Assembly (NCBI RefSeq): GCF_051020985.1
Contig: NC_135009.1
Location: forward strand, 17,736,606 to 17,800,605
DNA from: Nomia melanderi
Lineage: Eukaryota; Arthropoda; Insecta; Hymenoptera; Halictidae
Direction: 5' to 3'
DNA: 64,000 bases
Every line of letters starts with the position of its first letter. Within the stretch, counting starts at the first letter, position 1. The notes beneath the pieces were generated by a model. It was not told where the DNA came from. It did not search any database and saw nothing but the letters and a program-made list of their open reading frames with translations. This document shows positions 44,601 through 56,814 of the stretch, piece by piece. The translations under genes were made by a program, and so were the position numbers.

Positions 44601-46770
44601 AACTATTCGTTGCACCGACTCGCTCGCGAGCCCGAAACGGCAAGCGCTTTAAATTTTTACTCCGCGAGGAGGCAGGTGATCGCGATCGGCCATCCGTGAG
44701 TCGACTATTCGCTCGAGCGTCAGGTGTAACTTGGAAAGCGCGCGTGCTCGCCTCGCCTCGCCTCGCGTCGCTTCGTCGCGTACACGGGTACACCTATGCG
44801 GCTAATTACACGTACGCTCGGCGCCGCCGCGCTCGGCGTTACGGCCGATCGTTAACCGTCCAATTTCGATCGTATCCGTTCGACCTCGAACTTGGCCGGT
44901 TCGGATGGATCCGTATCGTCGCCGCGTTTCGCAACTTCTGTTACATACCGCGATCGAGGATCCAGCAGATAAGTTTGCTAAAGTCGCGCGTTTCCGTGGA
45001 CGCGTATCGCGCATCGCGTATCGCGCATCGCGTATCGCGCATCGCGTATCTCGTATCGCGCGTCGGTGATCGCTGAAAGGAACCGGTCTCGATTCGCAAC
45101 CATTAGCTTCGCTATCGCCGAACGATCTCCGCGCAGGGGCTGCTCTTCGCGTCAGGTGCAAATTTCGACAGCGACCGAGCAACCGGCGCGCCTTCGAACG
45201 AGCAAATTTCAAAGACGAGAAATGTTACCGATGCGACAGGTGGACGGACTCTATTCGCGCAGGGATGGCGCGCGAATACGCCGGTCGAAAACCGGAAGTC
45301 GCTTCGAGGCACGCGCCCGTGCCGCCTGTAACGCTCGTTTCGCCCAATGAGTTGTTACGATCGCATCAGACGTCGTCGGACGGAAAATGTTGTTCGGCGC
45401 GTAGGATTCGTATCGGACGAACGAAATCGATGCCGAATACCTCGGACGAATAGCTGATCTACTTACGGAGAACCACCCTCCGTAGGAGATTTCGCGCGAG
45501 CGATTATCGCGATCGAAAAAAGAGGACGCGCACGGGGTTCGGTCGATCGGTCCGTGCTCGCGCTGGCGGAAAACGGTTCGCGTGACGATGACGAGTGCCC
45601 GCGGGGGCGTTCGTTCGATCATCCTCTCTCGAGTTCCCCGAATCGCGTGCACAGTGCAAACACACGGGCCGAGACGGCCGGCAAACGGGGGGGGAGGGGC
45701 GGGAACTCGAAAACCCGTTGCCGCTTGCCTACGATGCCGGAGAGCATGGTGCGACGGTGGTAGTCGTTTTACCAGGCCGATTCAAGAGCGGAGGACCGCG
45801 CGCGGCTCTGGATGCCGGAGAGCGTGTACCTTAAACGTGGGCGGATCGCCTGACCGGTCGCCTCGGGTGTTTCTCACCCGTATACCTCGAATACGCGCCG
45901 CTCGTCTTCTCTCGATCTCCTTCTCGGTTCGTGTTCGTCTCCCGGTCCCAGTCCCGGTTTCGAAACCCCGAACCCCTCGCCTCCCGACACCGTCTCTCCG
46001 GCATCGATTCGGCCCTCGTTCGCGTACACCGTTGTCGCGTTCGCATGTTCCTTTACCGTCGCGACGCTTCACCCTTCGGATTCGGCAAAGCGAGTCGCGA
46101 ACCACCGCCAGTTCGCCGGTCGATCGAACGCGGATCGGCGTTCGATCGTGCAGAAACGGAAGGGACATAGATGGAGAGAGAGGCGTGTGGGATACCGGCA
46201 GAGTGGGAGAAGAAGTTAGTATCGCCTCGAGGATATTCCCATGAGTCGGGGGCGGTGGAGCAACAGTTCGCTGTTACGCCGAAGATTATTCTTCGAGCAC
46301 TGGAGGGCATCGGAGCTCCACGGGATCGGTGCGTGCAACCGACCGACCTCTTCGTTCGCGAACGCGTTATTACGCCGAGAATCCTTAATAAACGTCCAGA
46401 CCCATTCCTCCCCGCGTTTCGGAATTCCTCGCGGAACTATCAGACCGGTTCGAATATCTCTCGCGTCCTCCGGCGCCGCGTGTCGTCCGAGAACGAAACT
46501 CTGCCGAATCTTTTCCCCGAGCCCGCTGACGGGGGCCGGTTTGAAATTTCCCGGTTACCGCAGGGGTGTGGCGGACGAGCAGCAGCAGCAGCAGCCCCCG
46601 CCGACTCGCGCGCGAGCCGCTGCCGTGCGTCCGAGTCCCGCACACCACTCTATACTCCGAAACGAGACGAAGCAACGTGCCAGGACCGAGCAAGCCTGCG
46701 ACCAGGGCATCATGCGACCGGGTCGGTGGTACGCCGGACCGATCGACCCGCCGAATCGGGCAACGGCGAC
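38642..46770. other. GC-rich region upstream of net, part 2
   Basis: No supportable gene. Long overlapping ORFs (for example 41042-41791 and 45582-46244 on the plus strand) have Arg/Ser/Pro-rich content and no domain. A TATAAATA at 44165-44172 is isolated in GC-rich sequence and could be a core promoter. Short repeats include GCATC/GCGTATC units near 45000-45060. Confidence 0.4.
44165..44172 (+). promoter_or_regulatory. Isolated TATA-box-like sequence
   Basis: TATAAATA in a GC-rich background on the plus strand, with GGTGCTCGACTAACC about 30 bases downstream. No downstream coding exon was recognised, so this could mark a non-coding transcript or an unseen first exon, or be chance. Confidence 0.2.
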
Positions 46771-46818
46771 GCGGCGAGGATCGCGGCGAGGATCGCGGCG
46801 AGGATCGCGGCGAGGATC
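46771..46818. repeat. 12-bp tandem repeat (GCGGCGAGGATC)
   Basis: About four copies of a 12-bp unit. It is open in several frames, which inflates ORF lengths in this region. Confidence 0.85.
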
Positions 46819-46934
46819 CCCGGGAAAGGTAGGGAACTGCCAGCCGAGCCGTTATCGAGAAACGAGCAATATTTCGAGCGGCGCGCTTTCCTTCGACCGT
46901 TTTCGACTGTCGGGCAGCGTGACGCGATAGCCGC

Positions 46935-47006
46935 GGATTATCATGCATGTGCATGTTGACAAAAGAAGTTTAGCTTGTAAAGCTGATTAAACCTTAGTTA
47001 ATCACG
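46935..47006. other. AT-rich island with nested inverted repeats
   Basis: A 70-bp AT-rich stretch within more than 10 kb of GC-rich DNA. It contains TGCATGTGCATG, an AGCTTGTAAAGCT inverted repeat and GATTAAACCTTAGTTAATC. TTAAT-type sites fit homeodomain binding; this is an inference. Confidence 0.3.
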
Positions 47007-48455
47007 GCGAAGCAGGAGAGTATCGGCCGAGAGGAGGCGGTGCCGGGGCCGCGCACCGCCTCGGCCGCGTGCGCTCTTGGTGGATGGTTTATCGAGCGGG
47101 CGGTCCCGCGCGGCAAACTCTCGTCAAACTCGAGAGCGTCGCCTCACCTCCGGCCTCCTTCTGTTCTCCGACTCTGTTCGACATAGCGATTGAATTCGGT
47201 GCTGACGCTCCGCGAATTCCGAGCATTCCGCGCACCCTTTGGCGGCCGGCACAGTGGCGAGTACGGAACACCGAGAGGTGTACATGGAACTGACTCACAG
47301 GCATTTAATACCTTTCGTCGAACCCCTCCGTTTCCTCGACGCGATCCCGACCCGTTACGGCCACCTGGGACCCGCGAATCGCGCGATTCCTCCGCGTTCC
47401 GCGTTCGTTTTCGTCGAAACCTTCCTCTCGCCTCATGTTCTCTGAATGTCCCGCGCGCATGCAACATCCATCGACGAGGACGGTAACCGCGCGCTTCACC
47501 CGACCAACTAATTACACGCATACCTATCCACCGCGTGTACCTGCACATGCCTAAATATACGTGTCTTTACTTGACCGCCGCCTATCGTTTCCGCCTGTTC
47601 GCCGCTTCGCGTTCGCGAGCGAGCCATCTTGTTCGCCGCCATTTGGGAAATCTCACGAAACGCGCGCGTTTTCGCGCAGGGCCGATGGAAGAATTTCCTC
47701 GACCCGGTGAAAGCGGTTACATACTTTCCGCGGAATCCAATGGTGTACAGCAAATTTTGTAAAAAACTAACAAAATTGCCTACAAAGTATCGTAATCGTT
47801 CACCCTAAGCATTTTATCCCCCGGTTTCTACGAGAAATTTCGATTGCCTATCCTGCGTTTAGTTTCGCACGCGATACTCGTTGTCAATTTGCTTTTCAGA
47901 TTCGTACTCGGGGTGCGCGGCAACTGTACGAGTGGTTACCGGAAGACGATCATCGCCGGATGCCGGACGGTGTAATCGAGCGGCGACGGAAGAGGGAGGG
48001 AAGGACGGCGAACGGTTGAAAGTTCGCGACACTGGTAACGTGTCGGCTCCCGTTCGTGCTGTTCTCCTGGCACGTCGGCGGAGCGCCGCAGCGCCACGCG
48101 TCACGGCGAACATCATCGCAACGCACGGCGTCTTTGCGCCGGCCATCGCGACGCGGATTCTCTCCGTTCGCTCGCCGCCTTTTTATCGTCGCAACGCGAG
48201 ATTTCTCTTCGATTTCGACACCGTCGATACCAACGATACCAACGGATGTTAGAAATGTTCGTCCACGCATTCGTCTTTGCTTCGGATCGAGGAAAAGCGG
48301 CAGCGCTTTTCACGCGTCCCATGGGAAATGGGAAATGGGAAATGGGAAATGGGAAATGGGTAGTTGGATGTGCGATTAACACGATAGTCCGTCGTAAACT
48401 GCTTTTACGGGCGTTTAATGTTCAAAAAGCCTCCAACGTCTCGTTTGGAGTTTCT
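47007..48455. other. Gap downstream of the SLC17 gene
   Basis: No gene recognised. It includes a tandem GGGAAAT repeat at 48321-48360. The SLC17 3' UTR should occupy the right end. Confidence 0.4.
48321..48360. repeat. Tandem GGGAAAT repeat
   Basis: Five to six copies of a 7-bp unit, starting ATGGGAAATGGGAAATGG. Confidence 0.9.
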
Positions 48456-50902
48456 CTAAGGAATCGATGTGGTTTTCAGAGGCAGAGATTCTGCTAGATC
48501 GAGAGGAGTTTCGACATTTCTCCTGTCCGCTGCCGCCTCGGTGGGGTTGTTCCACTTCTGTAACTCGCCAGTCCCGAAGATCGCAAACACGAGAGCCCCG
48601 AAACAGTAGGTCGACGCCAAGATCCAAAAGATGATGCTCCATTGCGCGTAAGTTTGATTCTTGTACGTTATCGTGCCGACCATGTAGCTGCTCAGAAATC
48701 CACCCAGAGAACTGAGGGTGTTCGCGATGCCGAAAATAGTTCCGGAAAAATTGGGTGCGATGTCCAATCCGTTGCCCAGATAACCGGCTGTCACGGCACC
48801 GTTTATCGTCAACGCCATGGTGAAGATCGTCACGGACGCGACCCGATCGCAGCCGCGATAAGCCAGCACGATCATCAACAGACTCGGACTCAGCAACGCT
48901 GAAAGGAGCAACGATCGAACAGGTTACATCTCGCGAACGAAAGGACGGATCGGAAGCTTTCTACTCACCGAAACTGGTGAACAGTTTACGAATCGCCGTT
49001 ACCGACAGCTTTCTTCTTGCGAGCAAGTAATCGGCTACCGTAGACGTGGTCACGGCGAATATGTATTTACCCAGATACGGTAACGAAGAGAGCAATCCGT
49101 TCTACGCAGACGTTTCATTTCGGAACGAACCAGAGGGATATAACGGTAACACCGGACGAACCAACTTACCTGTTTAATGTTAAAATTGAGAATGTACTTC
49201 ATGTAGGTCGGTAACTGGTTAACCACGGTGAAATATCCAAACACGCTACACCCGTGTGTGATTACGATAGCCCAGGCGGGGGCGGAGAGGCAAATGGACT
49301 TCCAAGGCACGGGCAGACCCTGAAAATCGTTCCGACGTAGAGGATTATCGTTTCCGACAACCAATGAAGATACGCCGGTATCGTACGATTACGAACGATA
49401 TTGAAATACGAGTAACTTTTTCGCCTTAAAATGTGCAAGCTGGTCGAATCGAGCGTCGATTTTGAATATTAACTGGGTGTGCGTGCATCGAGGTCGGAAT
49501 ACATTGGAATGTGTAAAATCGTTATCGTATGATTCACTGCTATTCGAACTGGACGACGAACGATCTTTATACTTTCGAAGCGTCGCGCCGTAACGCTTAC
49601 CCTTGTTACGGCGGTAGTACCGATCGCATCCTCGATGTACCGACGTTCTTCCGCGGAGATTCTCGGATGTTGAGCGGGAGAGTCGAATACCAACCGAAAC
49701 CAGGCGACGCTCCAGACGAGCCCGATCGCGCCGGTCACGTAAAAGACGGACTCCCATCCGAGCGAAGCGATCAGAAAGCCGCAGATCGGCATGGTTATCG
49801 CCGCGCCGAGCGCCGAGGCTGAAACACGATTCGCGTGGTTTTTCAGTTGGCCTCGAACGGTCTTTCTTTTCGAACGGTCTTTCCGAACGGTCACCGTGCG
49901 TCGTGTCCCGTACCCATCATGTTCGAGACGAACTTGCTGCGATCCGTCGGTGGGATCCATCGAGCGCTCATCGGTTGTATGGCGGGCCAAGTGACACCCT
50001 GTTGGGTTCAAATCCCTCGTTATCCGGCAGCCCTCGCGTTTCGCGAGCCGAGATACGTACCAACAGGAAGCCGAGAATCGTTCTCAGAACGGCAACCGCG
50101 ATATAACCGCCAGTCGCGGACACCGGAGTCAACAGCGTTAAGGCGCTGGAGGCCAGCATACTGTACCCGAACACTCTCCTGGGGCCCAAAATTTCCGCGA
50201 GTCTGCCGCCCGGTAGCTCCGTGCAGATGTAACCCCAAAAGAAACTTCCTAAAACGAGGTTCACCTCGTACTCGTTCCAGGGATATCGCGTCTGTTGTAT
50301 TTCCTCCTGCGACAGAACCGGACAGCTTCGGTCAATCGACGTTATCCTTGCGATCCTCGCGACTATCGGTATTACCGCGATTACGACTACGACTACGACT
50401 ACGACTACGACTACGACTACGACTACGACTACGACTACGACTACGACTACGACTACGATTACGATTACGGGACGGTCGTACGTTTCTCGGTGAAGGCGCG
50501 AACGGGGACGAGTCGTCCGCGTTCGACGTATTCCCGGCGACAGGGAACGAATCGAGCTCGATCGCGGTTCCGCCGTCGACGCAGTTACCGGTCGCGTTCG
50601 ATTCGATACCGTCGGACGTATGGTTGTCCGGCATCACCATCGATACGATGGCTATCGTCAAATTCACCCGTAACATGTAATTCAACATGAATCCCGAAAT
50701 CACCATGATGTTCAGCACTTTTCTGCACGACAGCCAATCTGGAAGAACGAAAGCCTAGATGAACAAAGCGTGCCGCGAAAGATGTTTCGCGTTGTTCCCG
50801 ATCGCGACGCGCACCTGTGTCGTCGCGGCCGCGTGAGCGAAACACGATATTCGCGTAAGACGAGGGCATTTCCTTGCCGATGGTTTCGCGATCGACCAAC
50901 AT
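48456..50902 (-). CDS. SLC17-family anion transporter (sialin-like)
   Basis: Minus-strand exons 50815-50902, 50482-50738, 50061-50306, 49914-49998, 49601-49818, 49170-49319, 48969-49101 and 48456-48898; 539 residues. It is a major-facilitator protein of about 12 helices. Family marks: NYMLRVNLTIAIVSMV in helix 1; an N-glycosylation-rich first loop; WNEYEVNLVLGSFFWGY and CTELPGGRLAE (helix 2 to loop); GVTWPAIQPMSARWIPP; QLPTYMKYILNFNI; and GYLGNGLDIAPNFSG. SLC17 members move organic anions or phosphate with Na+ or H+. Sialin, vesicular glutamate and inorganic phosphate branches cannot be told apart by eye. The donor after exon 2 is uncertain: I used GTACGA at 50480-50481, which puts a long ACTACG repeat in an intron. 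Later donors would make it a coding Arg-Ser repeat. Confidence 0.88.
50382..50469. repeat. ACTACG hexamer repeat
   Basis: About 14 units of a 6-bp repeat. On the minus strand it is open as alternating Arg-Ser, continuous with the SLC17 exon frame. See findings. Confidence 0.95.
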
Positions 50903-52821
50903 TCGAATCGAAACAGCTATAATCGCCGGGGAATCGACGCGCGACGCTCTCGACCGCTTCGTCGTCGACCCGACTCTGACGGTTCTCGACGATGCGATTC
51001 GTTCGTAAGTAGTCGCGGGGGAGGATGGCGGAGCTCGCGTTCCGTATCGTTTCGTTTCGTTTCGTTTCGTTTCGTTTCGTTTCGTTTCGTTTCGCGTGCG
51101 GTGCGTATTTATGCTACTCGTTTATCGGTAACTCGACATTTCAGCCTATCGAGTCAACCTATCAACGGGTCCCCCGTGACCTCGATGCGGAATCATTTCG
51201 TCCCATCACGTTCGTCGTTCGCGTTCGTCGTTCGCTTTAATCGAGCTTCGAGCTGAATTCGTCGGATCGTCCCTCGTACGTTCGACGGAAGCGAGCGTAT
51301 TCGAGTCGCATCGACGTTCCTCGAACGAGAGACTTTTCAGCATCCTCGACCGGTAACGGCACGCGGTAACCGATGACCAACGACGACGATCGGACGCGGT
51401 AACCTTCGCCGAGAACTTGATGCAAATGTTTCTGGTTACTATTTATACGCGTTGGCGAGGACGTTCTCGTCAGACCGTACCGCGCGACGTGATGGACTAT
51501 GATCCGTCGGAGTGCCGGCAACGCGGCCGAGAACATATGCTTCTACCGATCGTCGCGAAACGCTTCGTCGGGTGTTCGCGTACGGAAAACGGTGGGACGA
51601 TGCCAGAGTTTCCGCGATTTCCGGCAATTTCTACACGATCGGCGATCGGCAACGATCCAAGCAGAGAAGAAAGATTCCTTACCTAGCAGATGTCGATCGG
51701 ATGCCATTCTCGGGTATGTTTGGCGCCAAGGTTCGGCGATCGGTGCCGGAACGACGGTGGTTTCGATTTCGATTCCGGTATGAAAATTCTAAATGGATCG
51801 CGGGGCGAAGCGAGGCGAGACGAGACGAGACGAGAAGAGAAGAGAAGCGTCTAGTCGTTTCGCTCGAATCGTACTCTCGGTCGGAAAAGCGTCGCGCGGG
51901 CGATCGGTCTCGCGGCGGTCGTTGCCAAATGTTTTCGAACCGCAACGTTGGCAGCTGCCGTTCCGGCTACGCGAGTCCCTACACTGGCAATCACAGCCGG
52001 CCGATTACAACACCGTCGATCACAACAACCGACTACCGAGGATTTATCGGTACCCACGTACGCGCTTCTCCCGGTGTTCCTATTCCTGTTCTTGCTCGCG
52101 ACCGCGGACCTGTAGGGGTACCGCGTGTATTCTCTTCTCCCACGATCAACAATAGCTACAGTCGCGAGAGAGCGACTTCCTCGACGGTCTCGATTCGGAC
52201 GTCGACCGCGCTGCCGTCACTGTCACCGTCACCCTCACCCTCACCGTCAACGTCACCGACGCGTACGCTTCTCTCGTGGCAAGCCAAATCCGCGTTACTC
52301 GGCGATCGTCGTCCGATACTCGCCGCGAAGCGAAACCATCGACGAAATCATCACCAACAACCACGACCGACCGCTCCGAAAAGCCTTCGCTTCTCCTCGC
52401 CCCTCTCCAGGTTTTACCCAGTAGTAGGGAAGCTGCCCGTTCCGAGCCTGCCGGTGTTCGGTTCGACCTGCGCCCGAAACTGACCCGAAGGCAATAATTC
52501 TCCAGTCGCGCCCTTCGAGAGCCGTTATTCCATTGACGAGCGAAGGGAAGACGAATAGAAGCGAATAGGAAGACGCGGGGCAGTTGCGTTCCTCCGCAAC
52601 CCGCTGGAAAAGCCGATCCTTTCGGAGACCATTCGGGCATTCGGCTTACGGTCGATACACGACGATTGCTTTTCGTTTCCACGGGACGCTGTTGCGCTTT
52701 CGATTCGCATCGTTATCTTAGGATAGAAATTTTAATCGAGTATATGTACATGTCGCATCGCTTTCGATTCACATTTGCTTCGAACGGTGACAAAAGACGC
52801 GCGATCGTCGCGAGACGAATC
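50903..52821. other. Gap between SLC17 5' end and forked 3' end
   Basis: No supportable gene. It includes a TTTCG repeat (51048-51094) just upstream of the SLC17 start and a GTCACC-type repeat near 52215-52260. A minus-strand ATTAAA (TTTAAT at 52731-52736) lies about 85 bases past the forked stop and may be its poly(A) signal. Confidence 0.4.
51048..51094. repeat. TTTCG pentamer repeat
   Basis: About nine units of a 5-bp repeat, 146 bp upstream of the SLC17 start codon. Confidence 0.9.
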
Positions 52822-53405
52822 TCAGTCCAAGATGTTCAGCTTGCTGTTGGTTTTCCTGAGCTGCGCTCGCCACGGTATGATGATTTGCGCGTCGTCGTCG
52901 TCGTCTTCTTCCGGTTCGGCGAGGTGGCCGCCGCGATTTCCCTCGGTTTTCTTCTCCTCCGATTCCGACTTTTCTTCGGATCGATTCGTCTGCGCGGCGC
53001 TCGGGGAAGCGTCTCGTTTCTGGAACGCCGGACCGTCCGCCTTGGCCGCGACAGCTGTAGCTCCCGCAACGGATGCAGCCGATGGGGCGTTGCTCAGTCT
53101 GAAACGATCGAGAACTCGTTTACGCGTCCTCGCACCACACCGACACTCTAGACGTACTTTTTCTCCTCGACGTCCTTTTTCGCGAGCAGCTGCCTCTTCC
53201 ACGCTGGAATCGCCTTTTGTCGTCTCTCCTCGTTTTCTCTGGCGATTTGCTCCTCCAACTCCTTCTTTGCTCTTTCGGCAGCTTTACGAGCCAACATTTG
53301 TCGTTTCCATATGGGTATTAGGTTTCCGGAACTGTCTTTCTCCGGAATCTGTCCGAGTGAAACAGAGAAAGCGAGGCTGGAGAGAGAACGCGAACAAACG
53401 CGCGC

Positions 53406-53442
<37 letters not shown>

Positions 53443-56011
53443 CAATCTCGAATACCTGATCCACAAAGTTCGAGACGCTGAACGCCTTGCTGATCTCCGA
53501 CATGAGATTCTGCTCCTGCGTCTTCTCGACTTGCGCCATTTCGACCTTGAGCTTCTTAATTCCGGGTATGTCCTTGGTTTTCTTCAGTTCCGCGATCAAG
53601 TCCGTCTTCTGGACGAAAAACGTCTCTGAAACTGGAAAGGGAGCGCCGTTCGAGAAGGTCCGATTAATCTCCGAGACGTTGGTCGCTACTCACCGTTGGT
53701 CATGGAGACGCTGCGAGGCGGCGGCGCGGAGAACGTTTTCGTCGCGTTCATTTTCGCGGTTGTTCTCCGCAGCTGGATGCTCGTCAGGTCCTGAATGCTG
53801 ATGGTCGCGAGAGGTTGCGCGGCCTTGGCGATCGACTGCTCGGTCTCGGCGGCGGTGGCCGACCCCTGGCCGGTTCCGATCTCCTCGCCGTTTCGTCGCA
53901 GTCTCTGCAACGGCGAGAGAGGAGGCGGCGGAGGTCCCGAGCTCGCGTTTTCGGTGCTCGGCAATGGCGGCGCCGGTACGGGTGCAGCCGCCGCCGAGCC
54001 GAGCTGCTGCTGCTGCTGCTGCTGCGGCTGCGGCCGCGGCCGCGGCGCCTCCTCGTCTTCCTCCTTCTCGGGCTCCTCGTCCTCTTCCTCCTCCTCCTCC
54101 TGGTCCTCTTCCTCCTCGTCGGCCACGGTGAACTCTCGCCGGTCCGGGACTCTGCTCTGTATGTCCAAGTTGTCGACCGACCTACGAACGTCGAGATTGC
54201 GCGTGAAAGGTGTTCGAACGTGGTCGCTTCCGCGGTCGACGCGACCGCGCGGACACGCTCGCCTCACGGACCTTGCCTTCGAGAGACTGTTCTTCGCGGA
54301 CGGTTTGCAGATGCTCCTCAGATACTCGGACGGTTTGAGCAGAGTGTTGGAGTCCGCGTTCGCGAACTTGGGCGGTATGAACGGCAGCACCATGTGCCTG
54401 TTGACCAGGTGGGACGTTTGACTCGCCTTAATTTCCTCGGTGTCCGCCGGAGGACTGGCAGGCGGTACTTCCGGCTGTTGATGCTCGCCGCAGGATACGT
54501 CGGACTTGTTGGTCGCTGTTCCGAAACAGAAGAGCGGTAGGGAGAACGAATCGTTGTACGTCGAGCAAGTGAAATCTAGGTAAGTGTATTATATGCCCGA
54601 TGAGCGCCATGGTCTAGTAAGCCATGATGCCCGTCTTTGCGATCCACCGACGCGATCGCGACGGTTTAATTGCAGAGATACGCGACCGCCAGGCTGCTCG
54701 GGGTCGATCCATCGATCGATCGGAAATCGGAGGAGCCGGGAGAAGATGCTTACCCGAGGTGGCCGAGCTGCCGCCGGAGCTGTTCGAAGCGGGCAAAGTA
54801 GCCGAAGTCGGCGCGCACGGAGCTGCCGCTACGCCGCTGTCGATGATTTTTCCATCCCTGTTCGTCTCCCCGGAAAGCTCCTTCTTCCCGTCACGGCCGA
54901 TCGCCTGATCCGTCGAGGTCGGCTTCGAGTTGACCAGAACCACCACGACGTCTTCTCTGTCCGGCGGCGGAGGCGGCGGCGGCGGAGGAGGTGGTTTCGC
55001 GAGACTGCGAAGGAACCGCAACCGGAGATGAACGAGAAAGTACCGTAAGCTCGACTATTCCCGATATCCGTACGCGTCGGTCCGTTACGAGTTACGAGTT
55101 ACGAGTTACGAGGTACGAACGAGAGACGATCGCTCGCGAGACCGGCGCGTATTCTCATCGATGGATAGATTCGATAGGCGGCTGCACCCTCCTCGGAAAC
55201 GGACCGGATGGGATATCGCGATCGAACGGCGTTAGACCGGTTTTGACAAATTTGTCTTTTTTCCGGTTTATCTCTCGTTCCACTTACCTAGCTCCGGCGG
55301 TAGCCGGTTTAACTTCCTTTTCGCTTTCTACTTGCAGTCCGGCGAGCTCTTTTCTCTCTGAAAATAGTTGGGATCGTTTCGTTAACGTTTCACCTTTATC
55401 GCCGGCTGGATGTATCGCGATCGAGCGATGCGAGACGAGGCTAGGCGAAGCGAGAGCCGAAAAAGAGGGCGAAGCGACAGGTTCTCTCCGATCCAATTAC
55501 GTACCTTGGAAAATTTCGGGATTGACTTTCGCGTGTTTGCCGATCCGTTCGTTGCTGCTGTTCCGCGAGAGCGAAGGAGTCGACGCGCTCGACGAGAAGC
55601 AGGGTACCTCGCTGCTCACGTTCGAGGACTCGCTCGCGCTACTCGATCGACTGTATCTTCGATCGGTTTTGCGGGAACGACTGAAATTGTTCGACACTGG
55701 AACGCTAGGATCTCGAAAGCGCGCGTCGACGGAGAGCATACCTGTCTTCGGAGGCGTTCTCCGGCAATCTTTTCCGAGCAACCGCGCCGACAGCTTCCGA
55801 CTCTTGCCTCGAACCGATTTGCTCGTACGCGTGTTCGGACGTGTCCCGAACGATTTCGGATTTCACCGCGTAACAGTTTCCACTGGCCGGTCGATCGCCG
55901 TTGTTGATGTGCACGTCCACTTTTACTGCAATCCAATCACAGAGAACAGGCTGTCTCGAATACGTTCGTGTCCTCGCGTAGCGTCGCGTCGCGTCGCGCG
56001 GCTCCGACCGC

Positions 56012-56052
<41 letters not shown>

Positions 56053-56451
56053 GGGAATGAAAAGTATGTAGGGCGGCGCGCTACTTACCAGTCAAAGTTT
56101 CGTCCTTCTTCTCGAAGTGTCGATGCTTGTCCGTTTCGGAGAAGAGTCGCGTGATCCTGGTGTAGACGAGGTCGTGAGGGCTGTGCAGGTAGAACGATTC
56201 GGCCGTGTCCTTCGGCTTGGGGGGGTCGCCGATGTACGCGCTCATCGGGTTTATGTAGATGCCATCGCGAGGCCTAGAGCCAGGCGGGTGCAGGAAGAAC
56301 GGCTCTTGGAACATGCCGCAGCCTCGAAGCGAGCACTGAAATCAACAGCACCGAGCCAACCATTATCGCGGACCGTTGCGCTGCTACCGTTGCTCGCCGT
56401 CGACACCGACACCGCCACCGCCACCGCCACCGCCACCGCCACCGCCACCGC

Positions 56452-56492
<41 letters not shown>

Positions 56493-56814
56493 TCGTTTCG
56501 CATACCTCTCGCACGCTCTTCCGGAAGAGTGATTCGCGCGCTGCCGCGAGTCGAGGCCCGACTGCCGTTTTTCGGCGAATCGAATCGAGTCGAATCGATT
56601 CCAAAGACTCTCTCGGGCAAGTCGCGCGATCGATCTCTCTTCCGCGGAAGAAACGCGCGATCTGAAACGCGTCGCGTGCGTTACTAGCCTTGTCCAGAGA
56701 ACTCGTGGTGCAACTGCAGGTCGTAGCGTCGCTCATGTTCTCCGAGTATTCCGAACCGGAACGATCCCTGGCCATTCCGTCGATGACATTGACGCGATGA
56801 GGTTCGCTCGTTTC
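52822..56814 (-). CDS. f: Forked / espin actin-bundling protein, C-terminal part
   Basis: Minus-strand exons 56689-56814, 56089-56335, 55505-55741, 55288-55357, 54754-55004, 53694-54515, 53456-53625, 53158-53348 and 52822-53098; 796 residues, open at the N-terminus. Order: a Ser-rich start; PHDLVYTRITRLF; an 11-Pro run (PPPPPPPP then DRED); acidic Glu tract and Gln run; a WH2-like IQDLTSIQLRRTTAKM; an espin-type LIAELKKTKDIPG; and the twin espin motifs IPIWKRQMLARK and IPAWKRQLLAKK. The C-terminus ends IIIPWRAQLRKTNSKLN. Espin and Drosophila Forked cross-link parallel actin bundles in bristles and microvilli. The ankyrin repeats of the long form are not seen here; they may lie beyond 64000. 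Exon 56689-56814 may end at a GC donor. An internal ATG at 56775 could start a 783-residue short form. Confidence 0.88.
53409..53439. repeat. AG microsatellite in a forked intron
   Basis: About 15 AG units in the intron between 53349 and 53455. Confidence 0.9.
56014..56050. repeat. AG microsatellite in a forked intron
   Basis: About 18 AG units in the intron between 55742 and 56088. Confidence 0.9.
56401..56492. repeat. CACCGC/CACCGA hexamer repeat
   Basis: Two related 6-bp repeats in succession, in the forked intron between 56336 and 56688. They produce spurious Pro-Thr, Thr-Ala and Gly-Val ORFs. Confidence 0.9.

Noticed and set aside
46171..46959. 262-codon plus-strand ORF
   Set aside because: It lies in GC-rich DNA where stops are rare, overlaps equally long ORFs in other frames, includes a tandem 12-bp repeat, and has no recognisable domain.
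49991..50030. tRNA T-arm-like GGGTTCAAATCCCTC
   Set aside because: The stem does not pair properly, no D-arm, anticodon arm or acceptor stem is present, and on the minus strand it is the splice-acceptor region of an SLC17 intron.
50382..50469. CRISPR-like array of short repeats
   Set aside because: A contiguous hexamer microsatellite without spacers in an animal genome.
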